Assembly (NCBI GenBank): GCA_028532985.1
Contig: JANCIK010000001.1
Location: forward strand, 4,836,001 to 4,900,000
Source: Stropharia rugosoannulata
Taxonomy: Eukaryota > Basidiomycota > Agaricomycetes > Agaricales > Strophariaceae
Direction of reading: 5' to 3'
Length of the DNA: 64,000 nt
Shown: one piece after another, positions 56,301 through 64,000 of the stretch
Numbering within the stretch: position 1 is the stretch's first letter
Layout of the letters: every line of letters starts with the position of its first letter
The notes under the pieces: model-generated
The model's database searches: none
Told to the model about the DNA's origin: nothing
What the model saw: the letters and a program-made list of their open reading frames with translations, nothing else
Translations under genes and position numbers: made by a program

Positions 56301-57330
56301 GTGTCTGGAATGTTGTCAAGTCGCGAGACGACTCCGCTAAGAGTCGCTCGTCGTAGCCGACATACAAGTCCAGTATTCCGCCGCACGCACGCCCAGCGAA
56401 GTGTTCCGCCAGACTCTCCGCTGCCGGTGGCAATCCTGAGTGCGCGATGGTAACAGCGTTCAGCGGCTCTAAGCTATGTACTATTCTAAAGGACACCCCG
56501 TCTTTCTTTGTTACTGTGAACCAGCGCGACCGGTATGATGAACTGGATGGTTCATAAGTCCCAGCGCGGATCTTAGTAGCGATGAACTCGCACACCCGCT
56601 CGTACATGCCTGGCGGAATGGGTATATTTTTCAGTACCCACGGCGTATGTTCTACCGTTGGAATATCTACCGGCGGGAAGAAGTCTGTTCTAAACCTCCC
56701 CTTTTCCGTGTCATCCCACGCGAACGCCTCATTCTGCTGCATGAACACCTGATGTACTAGCTTGCGCTCTTCTGGCCACAGGAAATCTCCTCCGTGCGCT
56801 TTATCTATTTCCTCCTTCCGCTCCGCTGTGTACCTTCCCGTGGGCACGAACTCTGGTGGGTGTACCGTCAGCGGAGGCATTTCCTTCAGCGGATCTCCCT
56901 TTATCTCTCTCACTATTCTGAATTTCTCTGGCAGCTCTTGATAAACGGGCCTGACCTTGTCAGCGACTGGTTTATATTTCTTTCCTGCAAAGACGGTTAC
57001 GGTAGTGGCATTCTTACCAGTTAACCGCTTTCTAGTTACTCCTTTCCGCGCTGACTGGCCTTGCTCGGGGTCCGCTGAGCGGAATTGCCCCCTAGGCTCT
57101 CCTTTCACCGTCTCTTTTTCTCGCCATTCTTTTTGCTGAAAGTACTTATAAATTGATGCTTTCTCTTTATCCTCCATCTTAGCCTCGTGCACAGCTTGAG
57201 CCATGTACACATCTCTCAGCTCAGCGGAGCCAAATCTCCCTCCCTTCTTTGGCAACGCATACCCTGCTATCTCTATCTTTCCAGTCTTATCATCCCGCTC
57301 GAACATTAACGCGACCTCTCCTTGACGCAT
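53395..57330 (-). CDS. pol: Gypsy pol: reverse transcriptase, RNase H, integrase
   Basis: About 1311 residues. RT: LDLYVGYDE (first catalytic Asp, ~322), FQTPFGALRLVTLPMGW and the YIDD box (~384-387). RNase H: AVDTS (Asp ~557), KRELYGLL (Glu ~601), VETDAKYL (Asp ~627) and GADGLSRR (Asp ~671). Integrase: zinc finger H-X4-H-X29-C-X2-C (~893-931), then catalytic Asp in LHADTMHM (~958), Asp in ITDNGGPF (~1017) and Glu in NGKIERPHWD (~1052), a D,D(34)E core. NGPYIVIARKEGGAYLVAEL is the GPY/F module. No chromodomain follows; the tail is acidic. The start is the ATG at 57330, which overlaps the stop of the upstream frame as TGATG. All catalytic residues are present, so the enzyme set should be active. 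Confidence 0.95.
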   Translation of the reverse strand: MRQGEVALMFERDDKTGKIEIAGYALPKKGGRFGSAELRDVYMAQAVHEAKMEDKEKASIYKYFQQKEWREKETVKGEPRGQFRSADPEQGQSARKGVTRKRLTGKNATTVTVFAGKKYKPVADKVRPVYQELPEKFRIVREIKGDPLKEMPPLTVHPPEFVPTGRYTAERKEEIDKAHGGDFLWPEERKLVHQVFMQQNEAFAWDDTEKGRFRTDFFPPVDIPTVEHTPWVLKNIPIPPGMYERVCEFIATKIRAGTYEPSSSSYRSRWFTVTKKDGVSFRIVHSLEPLNAVTIAHSGLPPAAESLAEHFAGRACGGILDLYVGYDERLLAESSRDLTTFQTPFGALRLVTLPMGWTNSVPIFHEDVTYILRDEIPDVTEPYIDDVPIRGPKTRYELEDGGYETIPENSGIRRFVWEHMQNVNRIVQRMKYSGGTFSGKKSILCAAEIVVVGHLCTYEGRKPAPDKVHAILNWGPCKNVSDVRAFMGTMGLLRIYISDYAKRAEHIQRLLRGKEPFEWGPAQQASMDALKDGARNAHCVKPLDYTLPGPITLAVDTSWRAVGFYIYQQDPLNAKKRVYARFGSILLTEREQRFSQPKRELYGLLRALQACYYWLIGARKLVVETDAKYLKGMLDNPGMGPNATINRWIDKILMYHFQLKHVAGKTFGADGLSRREGQPGDEEYEHSAEDDDQEVGPLEYEKVYEEDPDPLSLEEFKDQIDDRGGYLQAGFLNELFDGPAEPARAEAHSVDCFQLELERARKETREEQRTVCNFLQTEEVSPAQRAYLEKFVLAHVIPESKIDELEDEEYDERNRTSAGKDMDDKLPMIRYWLQNPSTRPKDMSEREYQNFIRNARNFFLDKDGRMYRRSVDEAHKLVVDPAQRTRMLRAAHDSLGHRGAYATRKLLMERFWWPELERDVYWYVKTCHVCQLRQKTIIQIPRTETHTPSIFQQLHADTMHMSPASNGYNYIVHGRCALSSWVEGRPLKKENARAIAQWMFEDIICRWGCLREIITDNGGPFRAALKYLEKKYGITGITISAYNSQANGKIERPHWDIRQMLWKACGGTEGAHKRWSKFFYHVLWADRVTVRRGFGCSPFFMVTGAHPILPLDIAEATWLVKLPDRVLTTEELVGYRARALAKHRDTVEEMRQRVSKIKRDAIREFERKHSAKIRDYAFKPGDVVLMRNSGIESSLNRKMLARWNGPYIVIARKEGGAYLVAELDGSVLKDKVAAFRLIPYFARRQLKLPADLDDIIDQTRENLNKMMSAPDYEPAIPKDYIFDEPGVVSGSGQVPADEEDDDEDGWAEPDA

Positions 57331-58595
57331 CAAATCATCGAGGACTGAAAATCCTGGTCGGCGTGCGGCTCCTCCGCTGCGCTGGAGTCCTGCACATCTG
57401 GCTCCCGCTGAAGTATCTTCGCCCGCACTCGATTATACGTAGGTACCACTAGCTTCCGCTGAGTGTTTGGGTCCGTCAGCGTAAGTTCCACTGTGCCATC
57501 CCCGCGCGTCTTCACATTGCTTTCAGTGAGAATCTCAAACGGCTTCCCCAACAGAACCTCGTAAGCGGCCGCGCTGATAACGTGCACTTGTAGGTACACT
57601 GTCAGTCCGCTGAACACAAAAGGTACATTCCGCGCTAAGCCCTTAGTCGACTCGACTTGTTTGTTAGCGCTCTGCATCCTAATGGTAAAGTCAGGATCCC
57701 AGCTTAAGCCTAGTCGCTCCGCGGTATCTTGCGCCATAGACACTATTTGTGATCCGCTGTCGAGCAGAGTCTCTGCACGGCCTTTCCCATTAATCAGTGG
57801 AAATACCGCCTTGAGATGGTGCGACTCTCGTGCCACAATTAATCCCTTGGGCTTTTCGCCTGGTTGTAGCGTCGAGATATACTGCTCATAGGGATCCTCC
57901 ATGATTATTGTGCCGGGTTGTAAGCCACCGCGCTCCTCCGCGCAAGTGAGGAATGTCGCCGCTGGGAGCTCGTCCATTCGCATGAACTCTTCTTCTTCAT
58001 TCTCCTGTTTCAGCTGGGCGATGGCCTCGTCCATCTCCCACTCCTCTGCCTCATAATCCAGCTGCAAAACCCGCATGGTATTTACATCCAGCGGAACCTT
58101 GCGCGGTATGATGCGCTCAACAAACTTCCTCCTAAACCCCGCTGTAGAGATCCCCAATAATTGTCCTTGAGTGATCTCTATTTTCTGGCTCTCTAAACGC
58201 TTAAGGACTTCGTCCGCTTGCGCTTCATCCTCAATGGCCGCGCGCAACTTATACGCTGGCTTCCTCTTCTCTATTACTGGCATCGGCGCCTCTCTTACCG
58301 GCGGCCGACTCTTTTCTGGTACGCGCAACGGAGGAACCATTACATATGGCACCTGCGCTGGCTTTTTATTCTCCCCAATTTTCTGCGCTGGCGCTGCGAA
58401 GCTTACTTTCTTTTTCTCCGCTCCGCTGGGCGCCTGTCTACTGATCTCCTCTATGAACTCTTCCTCATCTCCGCTGTCGACCTCCTCGATAGTTGTCCTT
58501 GGTGTACTTCTTACTGGTAGCTTCTTATTTACGTCTTCCGGGTTCTTGGGTTTATCAGAGCCGCTACGCTGAACTCTGCCCGCGCTTCCCTTCAT
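57330..58595 (-). CDS. Gypsy aspartic protease frame
   Basis: 421 residues. A basic N-terminus leads through a charged helical region to the retroviral-type protease: AETLLDSGSQIVSMA (catalytic Asp ~279), a flap-like region and YEVLLGKPFEIL, which takes the place of the ILG/LLG motif. It would act as a dimer to process Gag and Pol. The frame starts five bases after the gag stop and its own stop overlaps the pol start (TGATG). Protease is thus in a separate frame from both gag and RT, an unusual three-frame layout. Confidence 0.88.
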   Translation of the reverse strand: MKGSAGRVQRSGSDKPKNPEDVNKKLPVRSTPRTTIEEVDSGDEEEFIEEISRQAPSGAEKKKVSFAAPAQKIGENKKPAQVPYVMVPPLRVPEKSRPPVREAPMPVIEKRKPAYKLRAAIEDEAQADEVLKRLESQKIEITQGQLLGISTAGFRRKFVERIIPRKVPLDVNTMRVLQLDYEAEEWEMDEAIAQLKQENEEEEFMRMDELPAATFLTCAEERGGLQPGTIIMEDPYEQYISTLQPGEKPKGLIVARESHHLKAVFPLINGKGRAETLLDSGSQIVSMAQDTAERLGLSWDPDFTIRMQSANKQVESTKGLARNVPFVFSGLTVYLQVHVISAAAYEVLLGKPFEILTESNVKTRGDGTVELTLTDPNTQRKLVVPTYNRVRAKILQREPDVQDSSAAEEPHADQDFQSSMI

Positions 58596-58600
58596 CAGAC

Positions 58601-60550
58601 TTAATCGAAACCCTGGCTCAGCGCTGCATCCCGCTCCGCTTTCATAGTCGCGATCAGCTGCCGCTGTTCCTCTATCACCTCCTCTGGCGTCTTGACCGCT
58701 GAGCGCTCCTTTAAGAACGCCTTCCGACTGTCCAGCTCCTGTTGTAGTGTTCGAATTTGCTCCTCATAAGTCTCATCGAGAGAGCTGGCTGGTTGGTAGA
58801 CCTGGGCGTACACCATGCTCGGCGGAGTCCCCATGTACGCTGGGTGTACCGGCGCCATATAGGTCTGCTGCGCTGGCGGCCCATTCTTCTTATGCCACTC
58901 GTCTACACGTTCTTTGATAGCGCGCGAAGGGTCCCAAGGTAATGACGATCCATCTGGCAGCTGGAGCCTTCCAGCTTCCGTGATGATTATCTTCCCAGCG
59001 GACAGATCCTGTTGCCTCACAATACACTCCGCTACGATGTGTCCCGTCTGTTTACAATAGAAGCACCTCGGTTCCGGTCGTTGTTGGTATTGAAACGGAC
59101 GCGGCGGCGCTCCGCTGAAACCTGGTCCTCCCATTGGCATCATAGGTACCGCTGGCTGGACTGGCGCAGCGACAGGTGCTGCCCGCAACGACATTACATT
59201 GCGCAGAATGTCTTCCAACTCCTTCTTATTGGTCTCCTTTGACTTTGACACTGTCTTTTCTACCAGCGACAACGTATCTTTAAACGACGCTACAAAGCCC
59301 TTCAAGTCCTCAATTTCCCCGCGCAGCGTATGCACCTCCGCTGACTCGGTCTTGATGGCAGGCACAGGCATGAGCCCATCCGCTGAGTCTCGACTCAAGC
59401 TGAGCGAAGTGCTAGGATTCTTGGTGCGCGCCATCTGCTCTGCCATTTCCGCCACCTGTTTCAGCGGATACATGTCCTCAGTCCGCGCCTCCACCTGAAT
59501 CCCCGCTGGCGCCGTAAAGGGTATATTGCGTTCTTTTAGGTACTTGTCAAACGACGTCCTCGTAGTGTAGTCAATATCCAGCTTGTTAAACAACCTCTCC
59601 CTGAACCCCGCTGTGAGACTGTTGGTGAAGTAGGTCACCAGCGTATGATTAGCCAGCAAGGTAGGCGCCTTGGTCAACTTCGCTGCCTCCGCTAAGAATG
59701 CCCGCTTGAAGTCCAACAGCACCTGGAGGTCTTCCTCCGAGATGCGCTGGTTCTCCTTGCAAAGTTTCTTTAGACGCGCGATGGACCCCGTCTGAATACT
59801 GATCACCTCAGGATATTCATTGAGGATCATCTTCTTCAGCTCAGCGTAACTCTTGGTGTCATAGCCTGGTAAATTCTTCCACTCCTCCGCTGTCTGCATG
59901 GGTACATATTTGATTACATAGCCTCTCCTCTCATCATCCTCCGTCACCTCAGCGCGCTTGAACCAGTCCTCTAAGTCCTCGAAGTAGCGTGGGAGTTCAT
60001 CACGCTCCGCGGTGGGGTCGAAGCTTGGTGCACCGCGCGCTCCGCGCACAGGCATAGATGTTTCCTTAGGCATGGTGATAATTTCCGGGGGCGGTTCGTG
60101 TTCACTTGTGGAAAAGTCTGATAATTCTCCTTCAAATATATCTCTGGCCACGCGCTCGGCCTCGCTCTCACTATTATCTGTCGTCCGCTGAGCGGATCTC
60201 TTAGCAGTCTCGAATACTTCCGAAAACGGAGGAGGTGTGTCTTGAGTGGCTTGGCTATCTGATGAGCCAAATGGTGCGACTTCAAGCGTAATGTCTCCGT
60301 CCGCTGAGCGGTCGTCAGTTTCAATTCCAGAAGGCGGTCCCCAGAATCCGCTGGGCCCGTCCTCCCGCTCTGAGTCACTCTCTGTAAGCGCTCCTGGTAC
60401 GCGCTGAGCAAGATCCTGCGTTTCTATCTGTAGCCACGCCTCTTCCCTTGCTTTCCTCTTCGCTTTTCTATCTCGAGTAGGTGTAATCACCAATGGTTCC
60501 ACAAGCTCAGCGTCTTTCTTGCTCCTAGTCGATCGCCCGCTTGGAGGCAA
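58601..60550 (-). CDS. gag: Gypsy Gag (capsid and CCHC nucleocapsid)
   Basis: 649 residues. The N-terminal 170 are charged and probably disordered. A capsid-like helical domain follows, with LPRYFEDLEDWFKRAEVTED and EEWKNLPGYDTKSYAELKKM (~190-270) as in the retrotransposon Gag family. Then comes a coiled segment and one zinc knuckle CFYCKQTGHIVAEC (496-509, C-X2-C-X4-H-X4-C). After the knuckle come a Pro/Tyr-rich linker and a C-terminal coiled coil (YEEQIRTLQQELDSRKAFLK). Gag packages the element RNA into virus-like particles in the cytoplasm. The start ATG at 60550 lies about 185 bases from the 5' LTR. Confidence 0.92.
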   Translation of the reverse strand: MPPSGRSTRSKKDAELVEPLVITPTRDRKAKRKAREEAWLQIETQDLAQRVPGALTESDSEREDGPSGFWGPPSGIETDDRSADGDITLEVAPFGSSDSQATQDTPPPFSEVFETAKRSAQRTTDNSESEAERVARDIFEGELSDFSTSEHEPPPEIITMPKETSMPVRGARGAPSFDPTAERDELPRYFEDLEDWFKRAEVTEDDERRGYVIKYVPMQTAEEWKNLPGYDTKSYAELKKMILNEYPEVISIQTGSIARLKKLCKENQRISEEDLQVLLDFKRAFLAEAAKLTKAPTLLANHTLVTYFTNSLTAGFRERLFNKLDIDYTTRTSFDKYLKERNIPFTAPAGIQVEARTEDMYPLKQVAEMAEQMARTKNPSTSLSLSRDSADGLMPVPAIKTESAEVHTLRGEIEDLKGFVASFKDTLSLVEKTVSKSKETNKKELEDILRNVMSLRAAPVAAPVQPAVPMMPMGGPGFSGAPPRPFQYQQRPEPRCFYCKQTGHIVAECIVRQQDLSAGKIIITEAGRLQLPDGSSLPWDPSRAIKERVDEWHKKNGPPAQQTYMAPVHPAYMGTPPSMVYAQVYQPASSLDETYEEQIRTLQQELDSRKAFLKERSAVKTPEEVIEEQRQLIATMKAERDAALSQGFD

Positions 60551-60717
60551 TATACCAAATGATGGTCTAGCCTCCGCTGGTTCTGCTAGCGACGACGGTG
60601 CAGGAAATTTGCCTCGCTTGTTACTCGTCCCCGTTGTATTTGAAATTTTTGAAATGTTTTGTAATAGGCGCTAAGCCGTGGTCCCCGAAACACTATATGA
60701 GATTTCTGAACCTACCC

Positions 60718-60733
60718 CTCGCGGTGGGCTCCA
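60718..60733 (-). promoter_or_regulatory. Primer-binding site
   Basis: Two bases from the end of the 5' LTR the minus strand reads TGGAGCCCACCGCGAG. TGG pairs with the CCA end of a tRNA. The implied tRNA end, GGTGGGC-U-CCA, has U before CCA, which is typical of tRNA-Cys. The exact tRNA is inferred. Confidence 0.65.
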
Positions 60734-60735
60734 GA

Positions 60736-62149
60736 TGTGAGGTCTGCCGTGGGGCTAGACTCGAATCACAAGAAACACAACACACACAACCCCAGCGGCG
60801 CGAGATCCTATCACCTAGATCGAGCGACGCTCTTCAGCTAAGCGGGTTATAGATGTCTACGCTCTCCTGGTACCTCTCCGCTGAGCGGATCGTGATGTTT
60901 AAGGGTCTCGTAAGTTTCGTCCAGATGTCCGCTGTACAGTGCCTGCAAGTTCGTTTTTAAGGAGGGGTTTAATTCTAGAAGTCTCAGATTAATGTCTGGG
61001 CGACCTCCGCTGAGCGCAGGGTATCGATAGTAATGTATAGTTTTGATGGTGGCTCTGCGGGGCTTATTCCGCTGAGTGGGTTTGAGGTCCGGTGACCGAT
61101 GCAAACGCTCACACAAGCTGGTATTCCCAATTGTGCCTCGCTCCGCTGACTATCCAAAGTCGTTCCGCTGAGACTGTCCAAAGTCCTATTCCGCTGAGGC
61201 TATCCAGAACCTCGTTCACCCGGTGGTGCAGTCTCAATTCACAAAACACTACAGCGCGAGTTTTCGTACACGGTTGCACTGACTCCCCGCTGAGCTCTCC
61301 AAATGACCCGGTGGCCAGAAGCTATCCAAAACTTCTATAATTCACAATACACTTCACAGTAAAACCCTAACAAAAGCTAAACACAGCCCGCTGACGGTCT
61401 GGGACGGAGCCCAACACACAAATCTAGTGGGTAGACAATTACTTGATTTCCGTAGTTACAATTACAAGTTTATATAGACAGGCCCTGTGTACTAATTTAG
61501 ATGGAGAGTAAATACTAGCAACGCCGGACCAAAGGTCCGCCGAGCGCATGTGCCTCCGCTGGGCGTTTTGATGACTACTCCGCTGAGCGATACCTGGGCC
61601 CGTTGTATTGCCAGACTCCATCGAGAGACGTTGTTAAACTCCGCTGGGCGGTTCCTTCTTGGTCATCGAGGCATGGCTACCGCTGCTAAGGTTTCCCCAG
61701 CGGAGTCCGTGCTGTGTGCATTATTCATTCCCCCGGGCATCACACGCTCCAGCGCGCGCGCCACGGTCACCTGACGAGTGGACTTAGGCAAATTTCGCCT
61801 TCGTGATGTGTTCCGCTGAGCCCCCTTTGAGACGCCGTCTACACACAGTCCTGCTCGTCGCCTTTGATATTTTCCGCTCAGCTGTACTCCTGTCTTCCGC
61901 TGAGAGGACAGTAACCGTTATGTGCTCCGCTGACAGCCGTTACGGTACTTCAACTGTGTACTTATGGCCTGTACAGTCCGCTGAACCCCACATAACTGCC
62001 CGCTGAGCACACGCGTGATGATTTGTGATGCACGCGCTGAGCGCTGAGACGGCTGACCAGGCTAGTCACCGCTCCGCTGGACCCCTGCACTTCGACCCGA
62101 ACCGCCCGCTGTGGCCACTTACAGCCTTGAAGTAGACGCAGGCCTGTCA
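60736..62149 (-). repeat. 5' LTR of the Gypsy element
   Basis: 1414 bp, nearly identical to 46031-47444 (offset 14705). It should hold the promoter for gag-pol. It is dense in TCCGCTGAG words, some arranged as the palindrome-like CCGCTGAGCGG. Confidence 0.95.
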
Positions 62150-63650
62150 ACGTGGAAAGGAGTGCGACAGTGCCTAGAAGCGCACAAACAGGACCGAGTA
62201 ATGCAGGAGACTGTCTTGTTAACAACAGCCAGACGCGGAGAGTGGGATGGAGCAGGGCATGTCGTCATTCCAGGGTGTACTGGCATCCGTGACAGGACGA
62301 TGCAGCCAGGCCGTCGTTTTCTGCTCCGTGAGTTTTGCCTAGCCGTGTTTGCGAAGTTGCTACTGAAGAGTGGGGCCATGTGAGCCAAGTTGATGTATCA
62401 TGGGCTTGCTCAGGTGAAAACGGGATCGCGCGAAGACGCTGGAGAACAAACGCATAGAAAGCAACGAGCGAATAATGGGGTGACCAGATAATGGGGTCGA
62501 GTAGGGAATGCTCTTGTGATATGCTGATTAGAGGAGTAGAAACAAATCGACGTAGAAAGAGTTCAGTAGCTTGAACACGGCGGAGAGACACGCATGCGCA
62601 CCTTCATTGGGATCAAGCCTTGTTTACAGCCATCTCCATAGAGGTAATCCATCGCCCCGTCGGAACTTCGACCTCTCATATCCACGACGTCACCTGGGCA
62701 CGCGATGCGTAGGGGTTGGTCTTCGTGCGACGTGCATTGAGGTCAAGAATAGACACGTCGTCTGAACGGCGCCGTCCATGAGTACCGTCAGCAGGTCATG
62801 TGAATGATTCCAAATCAAGCCCCTGCCGGCCCGTAGACCGACAAGGCCTTGTCTTTCATTCACGCATGCTCGCTGTGCCTTTTCTTGCCCGTTATTCACT
62901 ACTAAGTATGAAGATATAGACTTACGCAGATGTTCCATCTATTCTCCGCCGTGTACCAGGTAAAGTCGCAGCATCGCGAAATCAATGAAAATTAAAAGTC
63001 AGAAATCCGAGTCAAGCACCGATATGTCGCGTATAACCAATCAAAATAAATTTAGTGATCACGCTCTCTTACAATTTAACGTATTTGGGACGCGTTAGGT
63101 TTGCACATACTTGCAAGGGGGCCTAGTGAAATGTAGGATGAAAAGAATGTCGACAAAAAAAATAGGAATCAGGCTGAGTCAGTGTGTTTTGATACACTGC
63201 CCGGACACTGCCCCGCTGCCACACTGCCACACAGCCATAACGCGGCTGCACTTTCGATCTCATACTTGTCGACACCGCTTTCTAATAGAAGTGGACATGC
63301 GGGATGGAGGAAACGCGGAGCGCCTCGCGTGCCTAAGGAATGTAGAAGAATACGGTGATTGATGGTGAATGCGCGGCTGTACGTCAGATGGAATATGCGG
63401 CACGGAATGCACTGACAAATAAGATTATGCACAGGCACGCGCAGTATGGTGCGCACGACATGGGTCTATTAATGAATGCCACGTGTGCTGTCCGTGTACA
63501 CTGGTCAGGGCAGCATGAATAGACGCACTAACAACCGAACAGGAGCACGGAAGATATCCCGAGCTAAAATTGGGCGCCAGATGCATCAAAAAACAAGCAA
63601 GTATACAGCATTGCGTTTGTAAAAGGCAAAGACAAAGCACTGTCAACACA
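62150..63650. repeat. GC-rich dispersed repeat, part right of the Gypsy insertion
   Basis: 62620-63180 aligns with 30000-30650. It is the continuation of 44820-46030 after removal of the Gypsy element and one ACGT. No gene is recognised in it. Confidence 0.55.
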
Positions 63651-64000
63651 GAGTCTCCGATTTCGACCCACTGCTCACCCCATTAATGGTCACCATGGTC
63701 TTGCTTCGGAGCGGCTTGTGTAAAAACTGGTGTCCGGACGTCCGTTTAAAACAACCTCCATACCAACGGCATATTACCAATTAATTGGAGATTGACAATG
63801 TTTCAATATAGAAGACGCCGGCCGTGACACAGGCGAGACCATCTGATAATTGATTCATGACACATCTGACGTACGTGTATAATGGTAACAACAGTATAGA
63901 TCGAAGCAGTAGCAACCAAATAGAAGCACGGACGTTATCCTGAGATATGCATGCACACCAAGATGCATCGAAACTCAATGCACTGCTTATACTATTCATG
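63490..64000. repeat. Weak direct repeat, spacing about 380 bp
   Basis: AACAACCGAACAGGAGCACGG near 63529 resembles AGCAACCAAATAGAAGCACGG near 63910, each followed by a similar ATATCC/TTATCC and GATGCATC order. The second unit runs to the window edge. Confidence 0.4.

Larger units (their letters stand above)
46031..62149 (-). mobile_element. Full-length Ty3/Gypsy LTR retrotransposon, 16.1 kb, with antisense genes
   Basis: Two 1414-bp LTRs (46031-47444, 60736-62149), TG...CA ends and a 4-bp target duplication ACGT (46027-46030, 62150-62153) bound the element. A primer-binding site next to the right LTR, a polypurine tract next to the left LTR and gag-protease-pol order all show that the element runs right to left. 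RT, RNase H, then integrase is the Ty3/Gypsy order; no chromodomain is seen. Between pol and the 3' LTR are about 6 kb carrying four genes on the opposite strand. Length is two to three times that of an ordinary Gypsy element. All frames look intact. Confidence 0.95.

Overview
The window is nuclear DNA of a filamentous basidiomycete, most likely an Agaricomycete and perhaps a polypore. The support is the gene set: a class I hydrophobin, a GH16 endo-glucanase, fungal BTB/POZ and NACHT-type proteins, an MFS permease and a seven-helix membrane protein. Introns are 40-70 bases with GT...AG ends and occasional TACTAAC-like branch sites. The transposon load is heavy: Ty3/Gypsy, pogo-like, Mutator-like, MITEs and solo LTRs. 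No bacterial-style gene organisation is present. All exon structures were built by eye from the DNA, reading frames and splice signals.

Layout. 1-1160: secreted GH16 enzyme, minus strand, running off the left edge. 2971-3897: truncated NACHT-type NTPase. 8478-9512: BTB/POZ gene with a frameshift. 9971-10508: four-exon class I hydrophobin. 12442-14761: MFS transporter whose 3' half is decaying. 15854-17474: intact polytopic membrane protein. 20708-21373: short pogo-type element. 21597-23528: exact 748-bp inverted duplication carrying two head-to-head copies of a small unknown gene. 23613-25219: Mutator-like non-autonomous element with a 9-bp target duplication and TGCACGGAC minisatellites. 25504-25891: solo LTR. 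26391-28269: divergent pair of paralogous secreted His/Ala-rich proteins. 33636-33913: TA-flanked MITE. 34277-35438: five-exon seven-helix membrane protein.

From about 36.6 kb to the right edge lies a nested repeat cluster. A GC-rich, purine-skewed dispersed repeat is interrupted by a 2.5-kb terminal-inverted-repeat element (42278-44819). It is interrupted again by a young 16.1-kb Ty3/Gypsy retrotransposon (46031-62149) with two 1414-bp LTRs that differ at only five positions. A second solo LTR of the 25.5-kb family sits at 37412-37798.

The Gypsy element is the highlight. Its gag, protease and RT-RNase H-integrase frames lie on the minus strand, joined by a stop-5 nt-start and a TGATG stop/start overlap. 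On the opposite strand, between pol and the 3' LTR, are four further genes (47845-53274) of up to six exons each, three of them preceded by a TATA-like box. Their introns are antisense to the genomic RNA, so reverse transcription would keep them. The whole element, LTRs and coding regions on both strands, is saturated with the short motif CCGCTGA(G). I propose that the antisense genes and the motif belong together, for example as an element-encoded regulator or anti-silencing system. That link is inference.
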